The notes under the pieces were generated by a model that saw only the letters and a program-made list of their open reading frames with translations, was not told the DNA's origin and made no database searches. This document shows positions 45,484 through 58,582 of a stretch of 64,000 nt of DNA, piece after piece (the first letter of the stretch is position 1; each line of letters starts with the position of its first letter). Source of the stretch: Papaver somniferum (lineage: Eukaryota; Streptophyta; Magnoliopsida; Ranunculales; Papaveraceae); assembly GCF_003573695.1 (NCBI RefSeq), contig NC_039360.1, positions 119,498,336-119,562,335 on the forward strand, written 5' to 3'. The position numbers and the translations under genes were made by a program.

Positions 45484-45901
45484 GTGGATAATCTCGCCTC
45501 AGCAATATTTCACCCAATGGTTGGGTCCAGAATCTCTTCAAGTTGATCATCCTATCAAAAGATTCATTGTTGAAGATGTGGCTAAGCATGACAGACATTA
45601 CGAGGGACACTCCTTCCTGCACGAGTGTCCATATGTGCCACAACCACGGAATCCCACCACACGAGGAATTCCGAATCAACAGAAGATATTCAAAGCATGG
45701 ACGACCAAACCTAACAAATTTTGTGAAGGGGACCTAGTTCTCAAAGAAGTTCAGCGCAATCTTCACTCGTCAAGAAACTCCAATTGGGAAGGACCATTTA
45801 TGGTTGCTAAATCCATAACCGGGGGATACTACAAATTGATCAACACAGACGGCAGAGCTCTACCAGTAATTCATGAGAATTGGCTTAAGGCGTTTGTCTG
45901 A
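45384..45901 (+). pseudogene. TAT-B pol relic: unassigned segment plus integrase C-terminus
   Basis: The open frame runs VSFKYAYLVQGLHSTNNLAI, an unassigned middle, then FCEGDLVLKEVQ, WEGPFMVAKSITGGYYKL and VIHENWLKAFV, closing at a stop near 45901. The last 70 residues match the TAT-A integrase tail (VGDLVLK..., SSGYYKI, NEKWLKAYYA). RT, RNase H and the integrase core, about 3 kb in TAT-A, are missing between protease and this tail. The first half could be gag-derived, but I do not recognise it. Confidence 0.72.
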
Positions 45902-46192
45902 AATTATTGGACGTTTGAGGTACTGGGCGTTTGGGCATCCATGGCGTCTGGATTTGACATTTAGGATTTTCTTTCATTGTACTTCAATTCCTCCAAAACA
46001 TTTGCAATACTTGCAATCAGTATTTGAATTCATCAATTTATCAAAATTCAATTCATATTTCTCAAAAGAAAATCTCTATCAAATCCAAAAGAAAATCCTT
46101 AACCATCTATCAATCCAAAACCAGCTAATATCAAAAGACAAACAAAAACCTCACATATCTCAGAAGTTCAAGAGACCATGAAAAGGGAAATC

Positions 46193-46253
46193 AAAGAAAA
46201 TCAGCAAAAAAGGATTTTCGCTCCTCTGCATCCTTCAAGGCCTCCAAAGCCGC
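46193..46253 (-). pseudogene. TAT-B antisense gene, last piece (coiled-coil end and stop)
   Basis: On the minus strand the codons read AALEALKDAEERKSFFADFL and stop at 46193. They continue the frame of 52429-52566 (EELNKEKAA) once LTRE-1 and one GCCGC copy are removed. The stop lies about 290 bp from the end of the converging integrase frame, as in TAT-A. Confidence 0.8.
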
Positions 46254-46715
46254 TGTTTTTCCTCCAACTCCCTGTTTGGATTAAACCAAGTTATCCAGAC
46301 AAATTTGATCGAAACAAACACCCATACTAGCTTTGTTAGGACATATCACAACTACCCATTAAGTTTCAGCCCTTTAGTCTACCCAGAACTCCTTCAAGAA
46401 TCGATAGAAAGTTACACAGTTGAGAATAAAATTTTCCCTCCAAAACAAATTTTTGAAATGTTGAAGATGGTGTCCCCTAACCAAACTGGGGGTGCTAATA
46501 GCAGGTGCCCAACTGAGGTGCCCCTTATCCAAATCGAGGGTGCCTTTAGTACTTTTCTCCGGGAGTCCAAATAACACTTTTTGAGCAACTTTTTCCACAC
46601 AAGTGTATTTCTCCAAAAACAACTACAAACACACAAAGCATCAAAATTAGTACAAAAATCGAGCACTAACAATAGAGACATTGAGTACAATTTAGACACA
46701 AAAATGTGTCTATCA
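46254..46715 (-). repeat. LTRE-1 left LTR, short form
   Basis: It starts TGTTTTTCCTCC and ends GTGTCTATCA, and matches 51966-52423 of the right LTR. The remaining 1055 bp of the right LTR (50911-51965) have no counterpart, yet the target duplication sits directly at the short end. Confidence 0.88.
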
Positions 46716-47419
46716 AATACCCCCAAACTTATTATTTGCTAGTCCTCGAGCAAAACTAATAAAAAATAAAACTGAGTTAATCTCGGGAGGGTTTACCAGA
46801 GGTGTACCCACAAAACCATGACTTCTAATTGGTCACAAGTATCCAAAGAGCTATGAGGACATACATATTCTCAACCTATCTCCAATTAACTAGAATGCCA
46901 GAGAAATTAAAGGTGTCAGCTCTAAAGCTGACTGAAGAAAACGGGAGACACATCCGCAACACTGCTAGATAAAGAGATATCCGCCACACAGCTAGATAAA
47001 CATTGTAAGATGCGTCCGCTGCTTTACAGCTGGATAAGATTAGGAGAGAGATAAAGATGAGAGGGACATCTGCTACACAGCTGGACTAATTACGTGTGAT
47101 GAGTTAAACCAGTGCTAGAAAGATCTTGTGCCAGATTGAAAGCGGACTAACAAATCAACCAAATGTATCTTTCTTCGACTCTCTCATAGTGCTCAGTAGA
47201 AACAACGTCTTCTTCGGTGTTCAACTGTTGATGATAAACTATCGAACCTCACAGAACCTTGACAATTAACTCTTCTTTTCAATTTCTTGCTTGACTTATA
47301 AATTTCCACTTCCCTTTGGCCTTATTGAACAAAACGTAACGATGACTTTTTTTCATTTTTTTAATTTGTTTTTTTGTTTTTTTCTTTCTTTTTTTCATTT
47401 TTTTTTTCATATTTTTTAT

Positions 47420-47421
<2 letters not shown>

Positions 47422-47511
<90 letters not shown>
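47422..47511 (+). repeat. Poly-T tract of 90 bases in LTRE-1
   Basis: An uninterrupted run of T from 47422 to 47511 follows a T-rich stretch from about 47347. Open frames across it (poly-Phe or poly-Lys) are meaningless. Its exact length may be an assembly estimate. Confidence 0.9.
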
Positions 47512-47512
<1 letters not shown>

Positions 47513-48020
47513 GGAAACAAAAATTACAAGACAACAATTTACATGGCCATGAGAGAAGAACTTTCAAAACTTGGATCTTCGCAACTTGTGATGTCTTGGT
47601 ATAACTTCAACTTTTTGAATTATCCTTTTCTATTGTTGCTTCTAAACCTAAAACGTCTTCAACTTTCTTCATATATTTTGATGTCGCTCCGCTTGTTGAT
47701 GATGATAAGTTTCTTCTGAGAGAGAGTCGCAATCCAGTAACTAAGACTACATTGTGAGGTTGCTTTGTCTTTCTGGCATTTCCTGACCTACTTGCCTTTC
47801 CATCATGTATGGTTAGGTCCATCACGGTTACCCTCTAAAAGGAACAAGTTCTCTCCTGAATTTCAAGGATCTCAATGTCTTTTTCTCTAATGTCTCAAAA
47901 GGTTGTTATCCCTAGCATTCTAATTTTTATCTTTTCGGTGAGAAACAATATGTAAACTTAGCTAACCGGATACCATGTGACACTAGAAGTTTCAAAAGTG
48001 CAACTAAAAAGTTCTTCCCC

Positions 48021-48050
48021 ACCCCCAAACTTAAATCTAACATTGTCCTC
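48021..48050 (-). other. Second polypurine-like box in LTRE-1
   Basis: In minus sense the box reads GAGGACAATG, TTAGATTTAA, then GTTTGGGGGT. It repeats the layout of the true tract next to the left LTR (46716-46750), where GAGGACTAGC is followed by AAGTTTGGGGGT. LTRE-2 has the same box at 55717-55746. Confidence 0.7.
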
Positions 48051-48204
48051 GATGTTCTAAAGATAAAATTAAAAGCATGAACAAGGAGAAACTGTTACCA
48101 CTTGAAGAAAAAGAGTTACGGAAAGATATTACCATGTTGCATGAGCATGGGTTACCTCCAAAGAAGTGCTAAATTTAAAGTCTTCAGCCAGACTTAGGAA
48201 AGGA

Positions 48205-49824
48205 TTAGTCAACTCGAACCGTATAACAGTAGCCGGAATAACTGTGGGTCTTCAAAACCAAATAGAGCTGACCAAAGGAAACTGCAGTAACCAAGAAAAT
48301 GAGCAAGACTAGCATGCCCTTACCTAGTTTCCTGATTAAGACAACTACATCTAATTTTGGTTCAGGTTCAGGTTCTATAAAAGGGTCTAAATATATTTCT
48401 TTAGGCTGCAACTCCTCAAAAGTGAGATCTGAATTATTAGGTCTTAGAGTCTATAAAAACTCAAATAAAAATTTAGAAGCACATAACAACCTGAATAATT
48501 GGGGATCCTCTAAGTCAATTAGATTTGACTCACAAAGTTGACCATAATAATGGTCATTCTTAAGAAAATGTGTCGACCCTAATATCCTAAAGTAATTAGG
48601 TTTAGTCTCAAAACTTAAATACCGACAAAACTGAAAATCATATGTTCCCACAATTAGAAGAAAAGTTTTTTGTGGGAAAACAAAGTCAATCTTGGTATCA
48701 TAGCCTGGGTTAACCACATCAACCAGAGGATGGGTTTCTAACAACTGAGCTCTCTTACGGACATTATTAGGTTCGGGAAAACGTGTATGAATATAATCTT
48801 GTAAGATGGTTGAGGCACAAATGTCAAGTCCTACAGAAGGGTACTTTCTAAGATTTAAAGCACACGGATAATGATAATCACCCCCAAACTTAGAGTTTTC
48901 TGTGTCTCTATAAAGACCAGTCACAACTTCCCTAATTTCTAGGTCATCGGATTCCTGGAAATGGTCAATTGATTCTTCTAAGTTGGGTTCATCCGCACTC
49001 ATTTCTACGAGTTTATCATCTTCTAAGACTAGTGTTTCTAAATTGCTAGATTCTAAAACAGTATTCTCAGGGTAAACTCTTTCCTCTAAATCATTATCGG
49101 CTTTGTAAACAGGAAATACTAAATCGTCTAAAACGGGGGTATCTCTAGTCAAATCCTCGTCCTTTTGAATAGGTGAATAAATATTAAAATTATTTGGATT
49201 TGAACTAGAAATAATATTATCATTAAAGAGCTCACTGGGAATAACAGATTCCTCATCACTATGCCTATATATTTCAGATTCTTCATCAATACTATCCTCA
49301 TCACAATCCTCATTATAATAACATGAAAAAGGTCGAACCTCATCAAAACAAGTAGTGTTACCAATTATAACCTCGTCATCTTGATTAAGTAAATAAAAAC
49401 TATCCTTATTTTCGAGGGTGGTATTGGGAAAACTACACTGGAAATTAAGACTATCCTGAGCAAGTTTTTCCACAATCCTATTTGTACTCTCAGTAAATTG
49501 CTTGAGGGTCTCTTCTAGAGATATGTTAGTTGACCGCTCTACAGACTCTTCTGGGAGAAGAGTATTATAAGTCTCTTTCATAAATAACTTCCGTGTTGAC
49601 TCATTGAAACTCTTGAGAGACTCTTCTAGAGAAATAGAAGGATTGTTTTGCTCGTATGACCTGTGGGTATATGGATAGTAATTGGTCTCACAATGGTATG
49701 GACCATAACCTTCAAGAGTTTCGCGTTCCCAATCACTATTCACACTATGGTCATAAAAAGGATAATGTCCAAGCTGCTCAGTCGGACACTCATTGTATTG
49801 GCTATTATAATACCAGTTCGACAT
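48205..49824 (-). pseudogene. LTRE-1 orphan reading frame (~540 codons, C-terminal hydrophobic segment)
   Basis: I do not recognise this protein. The ATG at 49824 starts MSNWYYNSQYNECPTEQLGH; a Tyr-rich N-terminus is followed by two similar blocks, SLEESLKSFNEST and SLEETLKQFTEST. A long acidic middle follows, then a conserved C-terminal half (GLDICASTILQDYIHTRFPE, THPLVDVVNPGYD, HFLKNDHYYGQLC, DLEDPQLFRLL). An in-frame TAG at 48451-48453 is followed in the same frame by YLDPFIEPEPEP and the hydrophobic segment MLVLLIFLVTAVSFGQLYLV, then about 20 residues. The YY-rich start and SLEE repeats recall Athila gag tails; the C-terminal membrane-like helix recalls env-like ORFs. Neither is proven. 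LTRE-2 carries the homologue. Confidence 0.72.
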
Positions 49825-50910
49825 CCTAACCGCAATGGAATTCTACACAATCACAAACAAGGCTGACTCGACCAAATCAAACCTATAAAATCTAGCAAAC
49901 AACAAGCATGATGGCTCCACTTAGATTGTTTCTAGACCAGCTTCTAATCTTTCGAAAAGGAATTCGTTACAATCTGAGCAAACCTCTCTGGAATTAATCC
50001 GAGTTTAAGTAAGTTGAATTGAGACGAGGGAAGCTGCGAGGAGATTTGATACCCAAGGTCTCACCGGTATTATAAGGAGGCGCAGTCACACATTTAACTC
50101 GCAGAAACCATCATGAACTTCAAAGTATGCTCAAAAGAGTAACAAATATTTTTCGAACGACTTTCCTATTAAGCTCGTTACCCTATAGGTCTCGTTCTAG
50201 TCAAAATTTTAAGCTTAGGTTCGCGTTTGGTTTCGTTTTCCTAAGGCGCGCAAGAAGGAAACGGTGATGAAATCCGAGTCCTTATCTTAATTTGGCCAGG
50301 CCTTTCCCTTTACTAGGAAATTAAAACAACCGTATTCAAATCCTCAGCATATATTCACCTTAAGGCATACAATAAACCCGCTGACAGGGGATTCGCGGGT
50401 GTTTCGAAAGCTTACCTCTCGTACCAGACGGGCGGAGAACCGCTGAAGTCGACTCGGGCCACGACTCCTATGTCATGCGCGAACTCGAAGGGCCGAGACG
50501 ATATTGTAATCGCCGTCCTTCCCTGTAAACAGTTTTATATTTAATGTACCATTCCTTAGGGTTTAAAAAAATAAAAATAATAATTGTCCAAGTCCAAAGT
50601 CCAAATAAAGTGCAAAAGAAAAGAAATAAAAAAAATTACAAAAAATGGAAGGTCTCTAAAAAAAAAAAAGTTCTCTCTTTTTTTAAAAAAAAAAAATTTC
50701 TTTCGCTTTTCTTTATTTATTTATTTATTTATTTTTGCTTTGTCTTTTTCCTTCTCTTTTGGCTTTAAGCTTTGATTCCAAGTCTTTAGTATCCAACTTC
50801 AAACCTGTAATACAAAAACACACCCAAAGAAACGTAAAAACAACAAATGAAATAAAAACAAAAACCTAAAAATTCTACCTAAGCACAAATCCGCGTCGGC
50901 GGCACCAAAA
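49825..50910 (-). other. LTRE-1 leader with primer site
   Basis: No gene. The primer site is at 50889-50907 in minus sense. The block from about 50020 to 50530 (for example GACTCGGGCCACGACTCCTA near 50452 and CCCGCTGACAGGGGATTCGC near 50378) is closely matched in LTRE-2 at about 57740-58250, more than expected for untranslated DNA. Confidence 0.7.
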
Positions 50911-52423
50911 TGATATTGTTTTTGATTGTTGTTGTAGTAATGAGGTTCAAAGTCTCGGACTTGTGAAGATTAAATTTAAAGATTTAATAAAATTATATAC
51001 AAAAATATTAACAAAGTGGGCGAGAGGTATGAGAAAACAACCAAGACACTGATTCCACTATTACACATGAATTAATGATGGTAAATAATCCAAAACTCTA
51101 ATTATCTTTTAAGTCCTTTATATCTTAACTCACTAATAATCAAGCAAATTCTCAATCATTAATTGTATCCCTTAAGCATAGATTATCTAAACAAAGCATA
51201 ACCTATCTAATTGAATCACAACTGATTAGGAAAATTACGCAAACAATTTAAAACTCTGCAAAAGCAGTGATTGGGTGAATTATAATTAAATATTAGAGAA
51301 AATAAAATAGTTACCAATTATTCATGCGTAAATAGCTTCCTCATTTCCTTGGTTGTGGGAGAATTAGCCGCTCATCATGTTGGAAACACGCTCAAAAATC
51401 ATTATTATTGCTCAAAGGGTGTTTACAAATGATGAAAAGGGAGAAATAATTCAAAACCGGGTTTGTAACAATTATATTTGTTACAAACCAGAGAACTACG
51501 ACCCTCCGAAAATAAGACTATCCGGCAACAGTAACAAATAACACTGTCACTGTAACAAATAAGACTGTCGTCCGACAGTCGCTGAAACTGTAGCAAAATA
51601 AGACTGCTCAGTGTGGGTCTTATGTTCTTCGCGTTCTTCAGCAGCAGCAGAAAAATGGCAGCTTTGTAACTTGATTTTTTCTTCTTCTCTGGCTCTCCTC
51701 AGCCCCCCAAACTCTCGACACCCCTTCTATGATACCTTGTGAACATATTTATACGTGATTGCGACATTGAATCTCCTCCATTAACTCCAAATAATCTTCA
51801 TTTACTCGGGATATTTTCTTTCTTTTCTAATCAATGATTTTGATATTTACGCATCTGCAGCTGGATTAAATTCCTTATAAATCTTCTTCACGTTCCAAAG
51901 TGTTGATTAAGGCTTCCAAACACGTGCAGTACACGTTTAGATTCACCACAACTCGTGTAAGCTCATGTTTTTCCTCCAACTCCCTGTTTGGATTAAACCA
52001 AGTTATCCAGACAAATTTGATCGAAACAAACACCCATACTAGCTTTTTTAGGAAATATCACAACTACCCATTAAGTTTCAGCCCTTTAGTCTACCCAGAA
52101 CTCCTTCAAGAATCGATCGAAAGTTACACAGTTGAGAATAAAATTTTCCCGCCAAAACGAATTTTTGAAATGTTGAAGATGGTGTCCTCCTAACCAAACT
52201 GGGGGTGCGAATAGCAGGTTCCCAACTGAGGTGCCCCTTATCCAAATTGAGGTGCCTTTAGTACTTTTCTCCGGGAGTCCAAATAGCACTTTTTGAGCAA
52301 CTTTTTCCACACAAGTGTATTTCTCCAAAAACACCTACAAACACACAAAGCATCAAAATTAGTACAAAAATCGAGCACTAACAAGACATTGAGTACAATT
52401 TAGACACAAAAATGTCTCTATCA
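50911..52423 (-). repeat. LTRE-1 right LTR (5' LTR, full length)
   Basis: It starts TGATATTGTTTTTG and ends ATGTCTCTATCA before GCCGC. It is related to, but clearly divergent from, the LTRs of LTRE-2 (shared CTCTCCTCAGCCCCCC...ACTCTCGACACCC box near 51700 and the terminal 30 bp). Edges are supported by the adjoining primer site and duplication. Confidence 0.88.
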
Positions 52424-52428
52424 GCCGC

Positions 52429-52976
52429 CTTCTCCTTGTTCAACTCTTCAGTCAGCCTGGCAATCTTGCCTTCTTTCTCCATCACATCATCATTGGGAAA
52501 GGGTATGTTGTTCTCACATGAGTCCTTGATAGCGTTCATTTGCTTACGAAGACACTTCACATTGAAGCCAAGTCTTTCTTAATTCTCCAAATTAAACTCC
52601 CAATCAAAGAGTATATCTGGAGTCACAGTATTCTGGCCCTAGTGCATATATCACTCACGACGCCCAAGATAATACCTACTTGCATTGTTAAGGCATAAGC
52701 ATGTCCAGGGTTCTTATCAACGATCATGTGACCAAACTTCTTCCATATTTTCTCATACAAGCCTGCATATCCAATGGGAACGCTGAATCCACCAACTAGT
52801 TCATGATACGGGAGTGAAGCATCAAATGGAGGATAAAAAGCAACTCCTGCACTTGGATATTCATGCACCACTATACGGTTCTCAATTACTGGGGCAACTT
52901 CTACAATCAGGGCAACATTATTCTCTACCGGTGTTTCAATTTCTTCTATCGCTAAAGCAGCAACAATCTGGGTTTC
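52429..52976 (-). pseudogene. TAT-B antisense gene, middle piece (GGF/KIWKK domain and coiled coil)
   Basis: Read on the minus strand from 52976: TQIVAALAIEEIETP, an acidic/hydrophobic stretch, YPSAGVAFYPPFDASL, then VGGFSVPIGYAGLYEKIWKK and FGHMIVDKNPG. A frameshift near 52640 and a stop near 52580 precede KCLRKQMNAIKDSCENNIPF and a charged coiled coil (KIARLTEELNKEKAA). The GGF...LYxKIWKKxGH block matches TAT-A at about 9985-10070. I do not know its function. It joins in frame to ELLVVTEVVET at 60149 when LTRE-2 is removed, and to 46253 when LTRE-1 is removed. Confidence 0.8.
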
Positions 52977-54540
<1,564 letters not shown>

Positions 54541-55716
54541 AATACCCCCAAACTTATTATTTGCTAGTCCTCGAGCAAAATTTATTTTTGAAAAGATAAA
54601 AAGACTACACTTAGCACGTGCAGCAGGCCGTTAAACCGCTAGGTGGCCCTAGCGGCGGAGTGTTGTCTCCGGAGGGTTTACCGGAGGTGTACCCACAAAA
54701 CCTTTACTCCAGACCCTAGCTATCTACAACGAACCTTGGAAGGCACTAAAGAATCTCCTTGGTTGGCATACAATCATTGACTATAGGAGGAAGTACCCTG
54801 ATGCGAAATTCCAATTGTTGTACACGAGTTTACACTCAAGCATACTAAAATTCATATAAAGTGACAGAGCTCTACTCAGATAGTTGCACTATGGACATCA
54901 TATTCGGAGTCAAACTAATCATATGGATAGAAAAAGGAGATGGAAATAGAAAAATGTAGATGGTTTTGATGTTAACCAAATGATCGATGTTTCACATATC
55001 TGTCTGAAGGCTACTGCGAGAATGAACCTATCCTAATGGAATGAGATACCGGTCTGACTAATATCAACACAACTGGCATATACAAGGGAACCAGTGGTCA
55101 ATAACTTAAATCTAGATCAACAAACTAGCAAATACAAGGGAACCAGCAGTTGACTACACAAAACAATAACCATTTTTTTTTTAACTTAACGACATGAATA
55201 AATCTTTTTGATCCAAGCGCATGCTTCTTGTCAGCAGATTACACGATAGTTCCCACGGGTCCTGCATTCCACGCTTGCTTAGGCGACGAAAACAGGGAGA
55301 ACACACGCATATTGTTATCCAAGTGTTAATACTTATTCCGATTGGTCTAACTGGTCCGGTCTTTTTTTTTTTTTTTAGTAACTCAGACACTCTAATTCAC
55401 CCTAGCAGTGGTAACAACTTGAATCGTGTGCCCCACCTAATCACTTAGAGAAACATAGTTTAAAATGAAAAAAATAAAAATAAAAAAGAATTAAAAGGAC
55501 TCAACGAGATATGGTGCAACTATCATGTTATTTCTAACACCTGAGCTCTGTGCTTTTATGAATAGACTCTATAGATGTTTCCATCTAATCAGATTGGTTC
55601 CTCAACTCCTACAACCAAAATGCTTCCATCCACTTAGATTGGTTAGTGCCATCCTAAATATGCATAAATTTCTAGGCTCTGGAGTTTATTTATTGCAACT
55701 AAAAAGTTTCTCCCAT

Positions 55717-55746
55717 ACCCCCAAACTTAAATCTAACATTGTCCTC
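55717..55746 (-). other. Second polypurine-like box in LTRE-2
   Basis: It holds the same ACCCCCAAACTTAAATCTAA word as LTRE-1 at 48021, at a similar distance downstream of the orphan frame. The true tract lies at 54541-54575. Confidence 0.7.
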
Positions 55747-55904
55747 AATGTTCTAAAGATGAAACTAAAAGCATGAACAAGGAGAAACTGTTACCATTTG
55801 AAGTGAAAGAGTTAAGGAAAGATATTACTGTGTTGCATGAGCATGGGATAACTCCCAAGAAGTGCTAAGTTTAAAGTCTTCAGCCAGACTTAGGAAAGGA
55901 TTAG

Positions 55905-57545
55905 TCAACTCGAACCATAAAGTAACAGTCGAAATAACTGTGGGTCTTCAAAACTAAATAGAGCTGACCAAAGGAAACTGCAGTGAACCAAGAAAATGGA
56001 CAAGAATAGCATGCCCTTACCTAGTTTCCTGAAAACTATCGTTAAATGCGGTTCAATTTCAGGTTCTATGAAAGGGTCTAAATAGAATATTTTCATTGGT
56101 TGAGTTTCTTCATAGATGGAATCCGAATCACTAGGTCTTAGAGTCTGTAAAAACTCAAATACGAACTTAGAATCACGAAGTAATAACCTAAATAATTGCG
56201 GATCCTCTAAGTCAATAAGATATGACTTACATAATTGACCACAATGAGAGTAGTGATCATTCTTAAGAAAATGTGTCGATTCTAATTTCCTAAAGCATTT
56301 AGGTTTAGTCTCACAACTTAATATTCGACACATTTGGAATATAAACGTTCCCACAGTCGGAAGAAAACTATTTGGTGGGAAAACAAAGTCAATCTGGGGA
56401 TCATAGCCTGGGCAAACCACATCAACCAGAGGATGGGTTCTTAACGACTGAACTTCTTCCTGGACATCATTAGGTTCGGGAAAACGAGTATGAAGATAAT
56501 CTTGTAAAATGGTCGAGGCACAGATATCAAGTCCTAAGTGTGGGGACTTTCTGAGAGTTAAAGGTAAGGCACTAGGGAAGTGATAATCACCCACAAACTT
56601 AGAGTTTTCAGGGTCTCCATATAGACCTCTAATTATTTCTTGAATTTCCGTATCTTTAGAGTCCTTAAAATATTCAAGAGATTCTTCTAAGTTATTATCA
56701 GGTAGTGCATCTTTACTCATCTCTACGGGTCTATCTTCTTCTTCCAAGACTATTGTTTCTAAGTCGCTAGACTCTAAAACAGTATTTTCGAAATGAACCC
56801 GTTACTCTAAACCACTATCGGCTTCGTAATCAAAAGGAAAAACTACATCGTCTAAAACGGTGGTATCCCTAATCAAACCCTCGTCCTTTTGAATAGGTGA
56901 ATAATCATAAAAATTATTTGGATTTGAACTAGAAATAATATAATCACTATACAGCTCAATTGGATTCCTAGACTCCTGATCACTATGCCTACATATTTCA
57001 GATTCTTCATTACTGCTATCTTCATCATCATAGTACGAAGATGATTGAACCTTATCTAAATAAGTAGTGTCTTTTATTCTAACCTCGTCCTCTAAATTAG
57101 GCAAATATTCACTATTTACATCAAGGGTAAAATTGGAAACACTATTTTGGAAATTTAGATCTTTTAGAGAAGTTCTATTCTGGGTTTCTAACAAAAGCTT
57201 TTGGGACGACTCACATGAATTCCTGACGTAATCTAGGAAATCAGGTAAAGAAAGTTCACTAATTGCATTATTTTCGTCCATAACTAAGTTATTCATTTCA
57301 GCGAACTTACGTGCTGTCTCAGCTAACTTACGTGTCAACTCAAGTAAAGAGGAATTAGCAGAATTTTTCTCGTATGACTTATGGTTGTGAGGATAGTGAT
57401 TAGGCTCACCATGGTATGAACCATAACCTTGAAAAGTTTAGCGTTCCCAACCACTATTCCCACCATGGTAATAAAACTGATGATGTCCATATTCAAATTC
57501 AGGTCGATATTCATTGTATTGGCTTCTATCATACCAGCTCGACAT
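55905..57545 (-). pseudogene. LTRE-2 orphan reading frame (~547 codons, C-terminal hydrophobic segment)
   Basis: This is the homologue of the LTRE-1 frame and is unrecognised. The ATG at 57545 starts MSSWYDRSQYNEYRPEFEYG. In-frame stops occur near 57440 and at 56802-56804, but the register never shifts over 1.6 kb. Shared blocks include ISSSNPNNF, YSPIQKDEG, GLDICASTILQDYLHTRFPE, THPLVDVVCPGYD, HFLKNDHYSHCGQLC and YLDPFIEPEIEP. The C-terminus has the hydrophobic stretch KGMLFLSIFLVHCSFLW. Differences between the copies are many (perhaps a third of residues by eye), yet length and frame agree. Confidence 0.72.
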
Positions 57546-58582
57546 TCTTAATTGCAAGGGAATTCTACACAATCACAAACAAGGCTGACTCGACCAAATC
57601 AAACCTATAAAATCTAGCAAACAACAAGCATGATGGCTCCACTTAGATTGTTTCTAGACCAGCTTCTATCTTTCGAAAGGGAATTCGTTACAATTTAAGC
57701 AAACCCCTCTGGAATCAATCCGAGTCAAAGTAAGTTGAATTGAGGCGAGGGAAGCTCAGTGGAGCTTTGATACCCAAGGCCTCACCGCTATCAAGGCGGC
57801 GCAGTCACGCATTCAACTCACAGAAACCATCATGAACTTTGGAGTGTGCTTAAAGAGCAACCAATATTTTTCGAACGAGTTTCCTATTAAGCTTGTTACC
57901 CTATCGGTCTCGTTCTATTCCAAATTTTAAGCTTGGGTTCGCGTTAGGTTTCGTTTTCCTAAGGCGGGCAAGAAGGGAGCGGTGATGAAGTCCGAACCCT
58001 TATCTTGTATTGGCCAGGCCTTGCCCTTTACTAGGAATTTAAAAAAACAGCCAAATTTGTCCTTAATCAATGAATCACCTTAAGGAATACAGTAAACCCG
58101 CTGACAGGAGATTCGCGAGTGTTTCGATGGACTTACCTCCCGTACCAGACGGGGGATGAACCGTTGAAGTCGACTCGAGCCACGACTCCTATGTCATGTA
58201 CGAACCCGAGGGGCCGAGACGATATAGTAATCGTCGTCCTTCCCTGCACACAGTTTATAAATTATTATTATTTTCTTAATAATAATACCATTCCGTAGGG
58301 TTAAAAAAAAAGAATAAAGTCCAAATAAAAAGTCCAAAAATTACAAAAATTATGAAAAATAAAGCCTATTTACAAATCCTAAAAAAAAAATTATGTCTTT
58401 TTTTTCTTCTCTTTTAGCTTTTAGCTTTAAGCTTTTTGTTCCCAAGTCCTTAGTATTCCACTTCGAACCTGTAAATCAAAGACACAAAAAGAAACGTAAA
58501 AAGGAACAAATAATAGTAAAAAAAAAATAATAAAAACCTAAAAATTCTACCTAAGCTCAAATCCGCGTCGGCGGCGCCAAAA
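57546..58582 (-). other. LTRE-2 leader with primer site
   Basis: No gene. The primer site is at 58561-58579 (minus). The block at about 57740-58250 matches the leader of LTRE-1, including GACTCCTATGTCATG and CCGAGACGATAT.GTAATCG. Confidence 0.75.

Larger units (their letters stand above)
46254..52423 (-). mobile_element. LTRE-1: pol-less LTR element with unequal LTRs
   Basis: The duplication GCCGC lies at 46249-46253 and 52424-52428. The right (5') LTR is 50911-52423. The left LTR is only 46254-46715 and matches 51966-52423. Primer site: on the minus strand, TGGTGCCGCCGACGCGGAT follows the 5' LTR; LTRE-2 has TGGCGCC, close to an Asp-tRNA type site. The purine tract AAGTTTGGGGGTATT abuts the left LTR in minus sense, as in Athila/Tat elements. 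The interior has one reading frame (49824-48205) and no gag or pol motif. Confidence 0.88.

Noticed and set aside
47291..47719. Open frames across the long T-run (poly-Phe on plus, poly-Lys on minus)
   Set aside because: They are produced only by the homopolymer; no conserved residues flank it.
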